Positions 36,502 through 44,968 of a stretch of 64,000 nucleotides of DNA are shown piece after piece. The first letter of the stretch is position 1. Each line of letters starts with the position of its first letter. This DNA is from Colwellia_A sp041890515 (GTDB lineage Bacteria; Pseudomonadota; Gammaproteobacteria; Enterobacterales; Alteromonadaceae), in assembly GCA_041890515.1 (NCBI GenBank), contig JASDWX010000054.1:8832-72831 (forward strand), in the 5' to 3' direction. A model generated the notes under the pieces. The model did not search any database and was not told where the DNA came from. It was given only the letters and a program-made list of their open reading frames with translations. The position numbers and the translations under genes were made by a program.

Positions 36502-37935
36502 TTATTTCTTTTTCTTTACTGCTTTAGCATTTGGCAAATCAGTAATTGAACCTTCAAAAATTTCAGCCGCTAAACCGATAGATTCATTCAATGTTGGGTG
36601 AGCATGAATGGTTAAACCAATATCTTCAGCGTCAGCGCCCATTTCAACGGCTAAACAAATTTCACCCAGCATTTCGCCAGCATTGATTCCAACAATAGCA
36701 CCACCAAGAATACGGCCAGTTTCTTTTTCAAAGATTAACTTAGTTTTACCTTCAGTTCGACCAGAAGCGATAGCACGTCCAGAAGCAGCCCAAGGGAAGT
36801 TAGCAACTTCAATGTTTAAACCTTGTTCTTTAGCTTCAGTCTCTGTTACGCCTGTCCAAGCCATTTCTGGATCAGTATAAGCAACAGAAGGTATACAACG
36901 TGGTTCAAAGGTATGTTTCTTACCTGAGATAACTTCTGCTGCACAATGGGCTTCATGAACCGCCTTATGTGCAAGCATAGGTTGACCAACAACATCACCA
37001 ATCGCAAAAATATGTGGAACGTTGGTACGTAGCTCATTAGTTACGTTGATAAAACCACGCTCATCAACATTAACACCTGCTTTGTCAGCAGCAACTAAGT
37101 GACCATTTGGCTTGCGGCCAACAGCAACTAAAATCTTGTCGTAACGCACAGGTTCTGCTGGTGCTTTTTTACCTTCAAAAGTAACGTATAAACCGTCAAC
37201 TTTAGCTTCAACGGCAACCACTTTAGTAGATAACATAATGTTGAAGTTTTTCTTGTTGAAATTAGTATAAATTTTAACAATGTCTTTATCAGCAGCCGGC
37301 ACTAATTGGTCAGCAAATTCAACCACTGAAACATTAGCACCTAATGCTCTGTATACCGTCCCCATTTCGAGACCGATAATACCACCGCCCAATACGAGCA
37401 TTTCATCAGGAATATCATGAAGCTCTAAAGCACCTGTTGAATCAATAACGCGTGGGTCATCATTTGGAATAAAAGGTAAATCGATAACAGAGGAACCCGC
37501 GGCGATAATAGCATTATCAAAAGTAACCGTCGTTTTTTCGCCGTCATTGCCTTCAACTTCAATCGTTTTATCTGAAGTGAACTTACCGTAACCATAAACT
37601 GTAGTCACTTTACGTGCTTTAGACATTCCACCTAAGCCGCCAGTAAGTTGAGAGACTACGCTATCTTTCCAGTCACGAATTTTATCTAAATTGATTTCTG
37701 GTTTACCAAATGTAACGCCGTGAGAAGCCATGGCAGCGGCATCATCAATAACTTTAGCAACATGAAGCAATGCTTTTGATGGGATACAACCCACGTTTAA
37801 ACAAACGCCACCTAATGTTTTACGGCTTTCAATTAATACTACGTCTAAACCTAAATCTGCTGCACGAAATGCCGCAGAATAACCGCCGGGACCTGAACCT
37901 AGTACTACTACTTGAGTTTTGATTTCGTTACTCAT
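36502..37935 (-). CDS. lpd: Dihydrolipoyl dehydrogenase (E3)
   Basis: A 477-residue FAD/NAD disulfide oxidoreductase. The FAD dinucleotide fold is LGSGPGGYSAAFRAADLG, the redox disulfide is Cys45/Cys50 in CLNVGCIPSKAL, the NAD fold is LGGGIIGLEMG, and the dimer-interface catalytic segment is IHAHPTLNESIG. It reoxidises lipoamide of the pyruvate and 2-oxoglutarate dehydrogenases. The length matches E. coli (474). It is last in the aceE-aceF-lpd cluster, with about 200 bases containing two hairpins before it, so it is probably also transcribed from its own promoter. Confidence 0.97.
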   Translation of the reverse strand: MSNEIKTQVVVLGSGPGGYSAAFRAADLGLDVVLIESRKTLGGVCLNVGCIPSKALLHVAKVIDDAAAMASHGVTFGKPEINLDKIRDWKDSVVSQLTGGLGGMSKARKVTTVYGYGKFTSDKTIEVEGNDGEKTTVTFDNAIIAAGSSVIDLPFIPNDDPRVIDSTGALELHDIPDEMLVLGGGIIGLEMGTVYRALGANVSVVEFADQLVPAADKDIVKIYTNFNKKNFNIMLSTKVVAVEAKVDGLYVTFEGKKAPAEPVRYDKILVAVGRKPNGHLVAADKAGVNVDERGFINVTNELRTNVPHIFAIGDVVGQPMLAHKAVHEAHCAAEVISGKKHTFEPRCIPSVAYTDPEMAWTGVTETEAKEQGLNIEVANFPWAASGRAIASGRTEGKTKLIFEKETGRILGGAIVGINAGEMLGEICLAVEMGADAEDIGLTIHAHPTLNESIGLAAEIFEGSITDLPNAKAVKKKK

Positions 37936-38066
37936 GTTTACCTCAAATTAACTTGTTGTATTGTGATTTGTCGCTTTCCATCTATGGTGCGCAACAAATA
38001 TAAATTTATTATAGATTTTCTGAACGGAATTTTACTTAAACTCACACCAAAGTGCCATCATTAATC

Positions 38067-38125
38067 ACACCTTCTTTGACAAAGGTGTAAAAAGTGAGGT
38101 GCTACTGAGCATTCTCACTTTTTAC
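38067..38125 (-). promoter_or_regulatory. Two overlapping hairpins between aceF and lpd
   Basis: On the minus strand a perfect 12-bp stem (38125-38114 with 38098-38087, 15-base loop) ends in CACTTTTTACACC. It overlaps a second hairpin with acacctt/aaggtgt arms at 38067-38088. Both cannot form fully at once. The first looks like a terminator or attenuator after aceF, leaving partial read-through into lpd. E. coli also has a terminator and a separate promoter before lpd. Confidence 0.55.
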
Positions 38126-38136
38126 AAATTCGTCAA

Positions 38137-39798
38137 TTATAAGATCAATTGACGAATATCAGACATTACACTCGCTAAATGCACTGTAAAGCGCGCAGCG
38201 AGTGCGCCGTCAATTACACGATGGTCGTATGACATAGATAATGGCAACATAAGTTTAGGCGCAAAATCTTTACCATTCCATTTTGGTTTCATTTCTGATT
38301 TTGAAACACCTAAAATAGCAACTTCTGGTGCATTAACGATTGGCGTAAATGCCGTGCCGCCGATACCACCAAGGCTAGATATTGTAAAACAACCACCCTG
38401 CATGTCTGACGCTTTTAATTTGCCGTCACGTGCTTTCATACTGATCTCTAAAAGCTCACGAGATAATTGATGTATACCTTTTTGGTCAACATCACGCACA
38501 ACCGGAACTACTAAGCCGTTCGGCGTATCAACAGCAACACCAATGTGAATATATTTTTTAAGAATTAAGCTTTCACCGTCTTCACTCAAGCTTGAGTTAA
38601 ACGCAGGAAATTCACGTAAAGCATCTGCCGCCGCTTTCAAAATAAACACGAGAGGTGTAATTTTAAAGCCCAGCTTTTTCTTTTCACAAATTACGTTTTG
38701 TTCTTTACGGAACGCTTCGACATTAGTGATATCAGCTTCATCAAATTGTGTAACATGTGGAATAGTTACCCAGTTGCGATGTAAGAATGGACCTGATATT
38801 TTTTGAATACGCGTTAAAGGTTTAGTTTCAATTTCACCAAATTTAGAGAAGTCTATCACTCTAGCGCTCACAACTTGTAAACCACCTTCGCCAGCAGAAA
38901 CTGAACTGCCCGCATTGGCTTTAGGGCGAGAAAGTTCATATTTCACGTAAGACTGTACATCTTCTTTTAAAATACGCCCTTTGTTACCTGTGCCTTTTAC
39001 TAAGGTTAAATCAACACCAAACTCACGCGCAATACGACGAATTGATGGAGACGTATAAATACTGCCAGATGAAGCCACTTTACCCGCTTGAGGATGATGT
39101 GGAACAGGTGCTGCTTTTGCAGCTTTTGCCGGTTTAGCTTTTGGCGCTTCAACCACTTTTTCTGCTACAGGTGCAGAAATCACTTCAACAGGTGCGCCAC
39201 TTGATGTTTCAAGTTTAATGACAATGGAGCCTTGCTTTACTTTTCCACCAACGCTTACCAATACTTCTTTAACGGTACCTGCATGCGATGATGGAACATC
39301 CATGGTTGCTTTATCTGTTTCTAACGTAATTAAACCGTCTTCAACTTCAATCACATCACCAACATTTACTAAAACGTCAATAATTTCTACTTCACCGTCT
39401 TCACCAATGTCAGGAACAGCCACATCAATTATTTCGCTTGTCGCAGAGTCTGCAGCTACAGGAGCTTCATCCGCGACTGGTGCTGGAGTTGGTTCATCCG
39501 CAGCAGCTACTGGCGCTTCAGCTGGAGCTGGAGCTGGAGCTGATGCTTCAACACTTATCGATGAAGATGTCATTTCAGCAATAACATCTCCTTCTTTAAT
39601 TTTATCGCCAACGCTAACGAGTAATGCGGATAATTTACCTGCAAACGGTGCAGGAATATCCATTGATGCTTTATCAGTTTCAACAGTAACAATACCTTCG
39701 TCTGCTTCAACGTCATCACCAACCGCAAAACAAATTTCTATAATTTCAACTTCATCGCCACCAACATCAGGGACTAGAATTTTTTGACTATCTGACAT
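38137..39798 (-). CDS. aceF: Pyruvate dehydrogenase dihydrolipoamide acetyltransferase (E2)
   Basis: A 553-residue core enzyme. Two lipoyl domains carry the lipoylated lysines Lys43 and Lys163, both in ETDKA-MD contexts. They are separated by an Ala/Pro-rich flexible linker (residues 83-120). A peripheral-subunit-binding domain (TSPSIRRIAREFGVDL) follows at about 250-290, then the acetyltransferase domain with the catalytic histidine His526 in SYDHRVIDGA. E. coli has three lipoyl domains; two is common in related genera. It starts 18 bases after aceE on the same strand. Confidence 0.97.
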   Translation of the reverse strand: MSDSQKILVPDVGGDEVEIIEICFAVGDDVEADEGIVTVETDKASMDIPAPFAGKLSALLVSVGDKIKEGDVIAEMTSSSISVEASAPAPAPAEAPVAAADEPTPAPVADEAPVAADSATSEIIDVAVPDIGEDGEVEIIDVLVNVGDVIEVEDGLITLETDKATMDVPSSHAGTVKEVLVSVGGKVKQGSIVIKLETSSGAPVEVISAPVAEKVVEAPKAKPAKAAKAAPVPHHPQAGKVASSGSIYTSPSIRRIAREFGVDLTLVKGTGNKGRILKEDVQSYVKYELSRPKANAGSSVSAGEGGLQVVSARVIDFSKFGEIETKPLTRIQKISGPFLHRNWVTIPHVTQFDEADITNVEAFRKEQNVICEKKKLGFKITPLVFILKAAADALREFPAFNSSLSEDGESLILKKYIHIGVAVDTPNGLVVPVVRDVDQKGIHQLSRELLEISMKARDGKLKASDMQGGCFTISSLGGIGGTAFTPIVNAPEVAILGVSKSEMKPKWNGKDFAPKLMLPLSMSYDHRVIDGALAARFTVHLASVMSDIRQLIL

Positions 39799-39816
39799 AA
39801 TAATTCTCCAAACCTG

Positions 39817-42504
39817 TTAAGCGTAAAGTGGGTTAAGTTTTTCAGTATCTATATCAAAGCGTTTAATTGCTTCGGTAACAACTGAACGCTCAACATCACC
39901 ACGATTAGCTAATTCAAATAACGCAGCAACAACGACATAAGCCGCATTCACTTCAAAATGTGTACGTAAATTAGCGCGACTATCACTACGACCAAACCCA
40001 TCAGTACCCAAACAACGATACTCAGTGTCAATGTAAGCACGAACTTGTTCTGAATAGTTTTTAATGTAATCCGTTGCCGCAATCGCTGGACCATTTTCTC
40101 TAGTAATAACAGAAGAAATGTAGGCTTGTTTTTGCTCACTTTCAGGGTGAAGCATATTCCAACGTGCTACGTCTTGACCATCGCGTGTTAATTCATTAAA
40201 TGAAGTTACCGAGTAAACATCACTTGAAATACCATAATCTGCACTTAAAATTTGTGCCGCTTCACGTACTTTTTCCAAGATAGTGCCTGACCCCATCAAC
40301 TGAACATTCACTTTAGCTTTTTTCGCCGCTTTCTTCGCAGGAACAGTTTCAAGCTTATAAATACCTTTAATAATTTCATCAGCAACATCTTTAGTATCAG
40401 GCATTGCAGGATGCTGGTAATTTTCGTTCATCAACGTCATGTAGTAGAAAATGTTTTCGTTATTTTCATACATACGGCGTAAACCATCACGAACAATTAC
40501 AGCAATCTCATACCCATAAGTTGGATCGTAAGTTACACAGTTAGGGATTAAACCCGCTTGAACATGTGAATGGCCATCTTGATGTTGTAAACCTTCACCG
40601 TTCAATGTGGTACGACCGGCAGTAGCACCTAATAAAAACCCTTTAGCTTGGCTATCGCCAGCAGCCCAGGCTAAATCACCGACACGTTGGAAACCAAACA
40701 TTGAGTAGTATATGTAAAATGGAATAGTCGTGGCATTACAAGTAGAGTAAGACGTACCTGCAGCGACCCAAGATGCCATAGCACCTAATTCATTAATACC
40801 TTCTTGTAATACCTGGCCTTTTTTATCTTCACGATAATAAGCAACTTGGTCAGCATCTTGAGGAATGTATTTTTGTCCTTCATTAGCATAGATACCTACT
40901 TGGCGGAATAAACCTTCCATACCAAAAGTACGCGCTTCATCAGGAATAATTGGCACAATACGTTTACCAATTTTCTTATCTTTCAATAAAGCATTTAAGA
41001 CACGAACAAATGTCATGGTTGAAGAAACTTCACGTTCACCTGAACCTTTCAAAATTGCATCAAAAACTTTAAGTGGTGGAATCTCTAAACTTTCATCTGC
41101 TTGCACGCGACGAGCAGGTAGAGAGCCACCTAAAGCTTCACGGCGCGCTTTCATGTACTTGAATTCTTCGCTGTCTTCAGGAAATCTATAGAAAGGTAAA
41201 TCAGCAATTTCATCATCACTAATGGGCATATTAAAACGGTCACGGTAAAGTTTAATAGATTCAACATCCATTTTTTTCACGTTATGAGCAACATTTAACG
41301 CTTCGCCTGAGGCACCTAAACCAAAACCTTTCACTGTTTTCGCTAGAATGACGGTTGGACGACCTTTAGTTTCTATCGCTTTTTTATAAGCAGCGTAAAC
41401 TTTAACTGGGTCGTGTCCACCACGGTTCAAACGATAAATATCTTCGTCAGACATATTCGCAACTAATGCTGCTGTTTCAGGGTATTTGTTGAAGAAGTTT
41501 TCGCGCGTGTATTTACCCCCCTTTGCTTTACAGTTTTGGTATTCACCATCAACGGTTTCTTCCATCAGTTGTAATAGTTTTCCTGAAGTATCACGGGCAA
41601 TAAGTGCATCCCAATAAGAACCCCAGATAACTTTAACAACTTCCCAGCCAGCACCACGGAAAGTACCTTCAAGTTCTTGAATGATTTTGCCATTACCACG
41701 AACAGGACCATCTAAACGTTGTAAGTTACAGTTAACAACAAACGTTAAGTTGTCTAATCCTTCGCGAGAAGCTAAACCAATAGCGCCTAATGATTCTGGC
41801 TCATCAGTTTCGCCATCGCCTAAGTAACAGTAAACACGTTGAGCTGAACAATCTTTAATGCCACGATCCGTTAAATATTTAAGGAAGCGTGCAGTATAAA
41901 TAGCTTGTAATGGACCTAAGCCCATTGAAACAGTCGGAAATTGCCAAAAATCTTTCATCAAATGAGGATGTGGGTAAGAAGACAAACCTTTGCCGTCGCA
42001 CTCTTGACGGAAGTTATTCATTTGCGATTCAGTTAAACGCCCTTCTAAAAAGGCACGAGCATAAATACCTGGAGAGATATGCCCTTGTGCGAAAATAAAA
42101 TCACCACCGTCTTTTTCAGAAGCTGCTCTGAAGAAATGATTAAAACCAACATCGTAAAGCATTGCAGAAGAAGCAAAACTTCCAATATGACCACCAAGAT
42201 CTAAATCTTTTTTAGATGCACGAAGTACTACCACTAAAGCGTTCCAACGTATTGCAGCACGAATACGTGCTTCAATAGTCTGATCGCCTGGCATATTAGG
42301 CTCTTGCCCAGGAGGAATCGTATTTACGTAAGCTGTTTTAGCTTCAAAGGGTAAATGTGTGCCACTTCGACGAGCGCGGTCAATAAGTTTTTCTAAAATG
42401 AAATGTGCACGATCTGGACCTTCGTTTTCAAGAATAGAATCCATAGATTCTAACCACTCTTGGGTTTCCAATGAATCTAAATCAATTTTTGGGAGCTCAG
42501 ACAT
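39817..42504 (-). CDS. aceE: Pyruvate dehydrogenase E1 component (homodimeric type)
   Basis: An 895-residue thiamine diphosphate enzyme that decarboxylates pyruvate and acetylates E2 lipoyl groups. The ThDP/Mg motif is VYCYLGDGETDEPESLGA with the later NCNLQRLDGPVRGN loop. The N terminus begins with the SLETQEWLESMDSIL region that binds E2. It is typical of the gammaproteobacterial single-chain E1 in length (E. coli 887) and in segments such as GHISPGIYARAFLEGR and DHSHVQ-like QHQDGHSH. First of the three structural genes, downstream of pdhR. Confidence 0.97.
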   Translation of the reverse strand: MSELPKIDLDSLETQEWLESMDSILENEGPDRAHFILEKLIDRARRSGTHLPFEAKTAYVNTIPPGQEPNMPGDQTIEARIRAAIRWNALVVVLRASKKDLDLGGHIGSFASSAMLYDVGFNHFFRAASEKDGGDFIFAQGHISPGIYARAFLEGRLTESQMNNFRQECDGKGLSSYPHPHLMKDFWQFPTVSMGLGPLQAIYTARFLKYLTDRGIKDCSAQRVYCYLGDGETDEPESLGAIGLASREGLDNLTFVVNCNLQRLDGPVRGNGKIIQELEGTFRGAGWEVVKVIWGSYWDALIARDTSGKLLQLMEETVDGEYQNCKAKGGKYTRENFFNKYPETAALVANMSDEDIYRLNRGGHDPVKVYAAYKKAIETKGRPTVILAKTVKGFGLGASGEALNVAHNVKKMDVESIKLYRDRFNMPISDDEIADLPFYRFPEDSEEFKYMKARREALGGSLPARRVQADESLEIPPLKVFDAILKGSGEREVSSTMTFVRVLNALLKDKKIGKRIVPIIPDEARTFGMEGLFRQVGIYANEGQKYIPQDADQVAYYREDKKGQVLQEGINELGAMASWVAAGTSYSTCNATTIPFYIYYSMFGFQRVGDLAWAAGDSQAKGFLLGATAGRTTLNGEGLQHQDGHSHVQAGLIPNCVTYDPTYGYEIAVIVRDGLRRMYENNENIFYYMTLMNENYQHPAMPDTKDVADEIIKGIYKLETVPAKKAAKKAKVNVQLMGSGTILEKVREAAQILSADYGISSDVYSVTSFNELTRDGQDVARWNMLHPESEQKQAYISSVITRENGPAIAATDYIKNYSEQVRAYIDTEYRCLGTDGFGRSDSRANLRTHFEVNAAYVVVAALFELANRGDVERSVVTEAIKRFDIDTEKLNPLYA

Positions 42505-42552
42505 AATTACTTAGTCTCCAATAGTTAGTGAGTATAAAGTTAAATTGTGTGC

Positions 42553-42612
42553 TTAACGATAGTCAAATTTCGCATAATTACATGCTTTACTTGTCTTTAA
42601 AGCTATCGTTAA
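42553..42612. repeat. 10-bp inverted repeat in the pdhR-aceE spacer
   Basis: ttaacgatag at 42553-42562 and ctatcgttaa at 42603-42612 are exact reverse complements, 40 bases apart, filling the centre of the 138-base pdhR-aceE spacer. It could be a leader hairpin, a weak terminator after pdhR, or a looped operator. The arms do not match the PdhR operator. Confidence 0.55.
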
Positions 42613-42642
42613 ACGGTTATTTTTTCATCTTATTTTTTCTAT

Positions 42643-43419
42643 TTAATATTCACTTCGTTGCATTCTTCGCATTGATCTTTCCATGCGGCTATCTTCTTGT
42701 GTCATTTTAAGCAGAACTTCCTCTATAAAAGCGAGGTGACGATGACTTGCTCCCCAAGCCTTTTGAGGCTGTCCACTAATAATTGCGTCCAACAAGCGTT
42801 TTCGAAATTCAGCCATTTGTGCAAATATATCAGGCCGTTTTGCTAAAACTGTTAAGTTTTGTTCTATATTGTCAATCAACAAACTCGACATGCTGCGTGC
42901 TAAATGTAAAGTCACTGCATTATGTGATGCTGCACAAATAGCTAAATAAAAATCAAAAACAGCTTCAGCCTCTAAACGCACATCGTTTTCTAATTGAGCA
43001 TTGCCAATACTGTCATGCTTTTTTTGTATTACTGCAAAATCACTTTCGGTTCCTCGCATCGCCGCATAATATGAGGACATACCTTCAATACCATGTCGAA
43101 ACTCTAAGAGATCAAATTGTGACTCACTACTGTGCGACATTAATTCAAATAGGGGATCAGACAACCCCGATAAAATCTGGTCACTCACAAAGGTGCCTCC
43201 ACCTTGACGACGATTCACCAAACCTTTCGCTTCTAATTTTTGTATTGCTTCGCGCAGTGATGGACGAGACACATCAAATTGTTTCGCTAATTCTCGTTCT
43301 GGTGGTAATTTTTCACCTGCCTGCAAGCTACCTTCAAGAATCAAAGTTTCTAATTGTCGTAATATTACATCCGACAACTTTGCTTGCTTGACTGGCTTTT
43401 GGATACCTGACAATGTCAT
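42643..43419 (-). CDS. pdhR: Pyruvate dehydrogenase operon repressor (GntR/FadR family)
   Basis: A 258-residue regulator. The N-terminal winged helix-turn-helix reads GEKLPPERELAKQFDVSRPSLREA followed by LEAKGLVNRRQGGGTFV, and the FCD effector domain has FRHGIEGMSSYYAA and the metal-ligand-type LHLARS region. In E. coli PdhR is released from DNA by pyruvate and represses its own operon. The position directly upstream of aceE, and a near-perfect PdhR operator about 100 bases before the start, support the assignment over LldR-type paralogues. Confidence 0.93.
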   Translation of the reverse strand: MTLSGIQKPVKQAKLSDVILRQLETLILEGSLQAGEKLPPERELAKQFDVSRPSLREAIQKLEAKGLVNRRQGGGTFVSDQILSGLSDPLFELMSHSSESQFDLLEFRHGIEGMSSYYAAMRGTESDFAVIQKKHDSIGNAQLENDVRLEAEAVFDFYLAICAASHNAVTLHLARSMSSLLIDNIEQNLTVLAKRPDIFAQMAEFRKRLLDAIISGQPQKAWGASHRHLAFIEEVLLKMTQEDSRMERSMRRMQRSEY

Positions 43420-43521
43420 AAATAACAGCCCAGCCTATATTTTTATTGGCCTAAAGTAAGAATCGATTATAGATAGCGGTTAATCCCTCTCTACAAACCA
43501 TTCAAAAAAAAACAAAAGGTA

Positions 43522-43538
43522 AATTGGTCTTACCAATC
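43522..43538 (-). promoter_or_regulatory. PdhR operator
   Basis: AATTGGT at 43522-43528, spacer CTT, ACCAATC at 43532-43538. This matches the E. coli PdhR consensus AATTGGT-N3-ACCAATT at 13 of 14 defined positions. It lies 103 bases upstream of the pdhR start, as expected for pyruvate-responsive autoregulation of pdhR-aceE-aceF-lpd. Confidence 0.75.
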
Positions 43539-44175
43539 AAAAAAGTGGTGTAAAAATACCAAAAAAATTAGATTTTGTAAAGAGAAGATAGATTAGATTG
43601 ATGTGTTTTCCAAGTACTATTTTAGAGTTAAAGCTTCAAACAGCCGTTTAAATTCGATATTAACATTTCAGTTAAATTATAGAAAACGGGGGAATATTTA
43701 TGTCTTAATACGTTTAATAAATAAAGCTAATTATAAAATTTTGAATGAACCTCAGTCATTAATTTTATCGATTTCAATTTGAAGCTTTCTAGTTCAATTA
43801 ATAATCACCTAAATTTATATCTAAAATGAGTAACCTTCAATGAAACTCATTGTGGCGTTTGATTGAAGGTTACTCGTGCAATAATCCCAAACGCTATATT
43901 TCGATTTAAGCAAGCATTTAGCACCTTTGTCGTTAACCCTTCCACACTCCTCGCCATTTCCACTCCACATTTGTTTCAACTATGCGCGCAGATTTTTCTG
44001 CAGCTGACTCTCTTAAAATCTAATGATTTTATTATCCATAAAGGTACTTACTAAACCCTTTTGTTCATACTTGGGCTAGTATTTAATAATGGATATTATA
44101 ATGGATATTATAATGCTATCAATAGTGACGGTTATGTAGCCTTATTCATTATATTTCAACCGTTAAGGTAAAAAA
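43539..44175. other. Gene-poor region between pdhR and the cupin gene
   Basis: About 640 bases without a supported gene. The left end holds the pdhR promoter region. The right end, 44088-44111, has two tandem copies of aatggatattat about 65 bases before the cupin start. A 63-codon ORF at 43863-44054 has no recognisable features and is probably chance. Confidence 0.4.
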
Positions 44176-44820
44176 ATGCTCAACATGAACTTCACTGAAA
44201 AAGTATTCATTAATACACAGCTACAACCTTGGGTTGCGAGCCCTCATTCCGGCGTTTCGCGTAAACCTTTAGCCAGAGAGGATGCTGAAAGAGGTCATGC
44301 AACAAGTATTGTTAAATTTGAAGCTGGTGCTAGTTTTAGTAAACATGATCACCCTTTAGGCGAAGAAATTCTTGTCTTATCAGGTACATTCTCTGATCAC
44401 ACGGGCGACTATCTCGCAGGCACTTATTTTCGTAACCCTGAAGGGTTCAAACATGCCCCTTTTAGTAAAGAAGGTTGCACATTATTAGTTAAGCTTCACC
44501 AGTTCCAAGTGGGTGATAATGAACATGTTGTTATTGACACTAAAAATACAGTTTGGTCACAAGGTATGGGGAACTTGCAAGTTATGCCACTTCACAATTA
44601 TAAAGGTGAATCAACGGCGCTGGTAAAGTGGCCTAGAGGAGAACGCTTTCAACCACATCAACATTTTGGTGGAGAAGAAATTTTTGTGATTAGCGGAGAA
44701 TTCCTTGATGAACACGGCCGTTATCCCACAGAAAGCTGGTTAAGAAGCCCACATATGAGCAGTCACCATCCTTATGTTGAAGAAGAAACCGTTATATTAG
44801 TTAAGGTTGGACACTTATAA
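44176..44820 (+). CDS. ChrR-like two-cupin protein
   Basis: A 214-residue protein made of two tandem ChrR-type cupin domains. The first has ASFSKHDHPLGEEILVLSGTFSDHTGDY (about residues 55-85), and the second has ERFQPHQHFGGEEIFVISGEF (about 155-175). Each carries the His-X-His and Glu metal ligands. ChrR cupins bind zinc in anti-sigma factors of ECF sigma factors, but the zinc-finger anti-sigma domain is absent here and no ECF partner is adjacent. Stand-alone versions are sometimes annotated as cupin or anti-sigma-like proteins; an enzymatic role such as a dioxygenase is also possible. Cytoplasmic (no signal peptide). Confidence 0.8.
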   Translation: MLNMNFTEKVFINTQLQPWVASPHSGVSRKPLAREDAERGHATSIVKFEAGASFSKHDHPLGEEILVLSGTFSDHTGDYLAGTYFRNPEGFKHAPFSKEGCTLLVKLHQFQVGDNEHVVIDTKNTVWSQGMGNLQVMPLHNYKGESTALVKWPRGERFQPHQHFGGEEIFVISGEFLDEHGRYPTESWLRSPHMSSHHPYVEEETVILVKVGHL

Positions 44821-44907
44821 GTGTTAAAAAATACACTTTTGTATTGATCTCACTTCATTTTAAATAATAAAAAGAGGTATTAATTTATTAAAATAGGTAC
44901 ATGAGTT

Positions 44908-44939
44908 TAGCCACCGATTGAAAAATAATTCGGTGACTA
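44908..44939. terminator. Hairpin between the convergent cupin and cytochrome genes
   Basis: tagccaccga (44908-44917) pairs with tcggtgacta (44930-44939) with one mismatch around a 12-base A/T-rich loop. It sits between two convergent genes and may serve both. No strong T tract. A weaker aagtgt/acactt hairpin with four T follows the cupin stop at 44819-44840. Confidence 0.45.
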
Positions 44940-44968
44940 AAATTGGATTAACAGATCCTAAACCTCAA

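Noticed and set aside
43863..44054. 63-codon plus-strand ORF in the pdhR-cupin spacer
   Set aside because: No ribosome site, no recognisable motif and a composition like noncoding DNA. It lies in a long A/T-rich spacer and is probably chance.
44088..44111. Tandem 12-bp repeat as an operator
   Set aside because: Two copies of an A/T-rich 12-mer are easily produced by slippage; no known regulator site matches.
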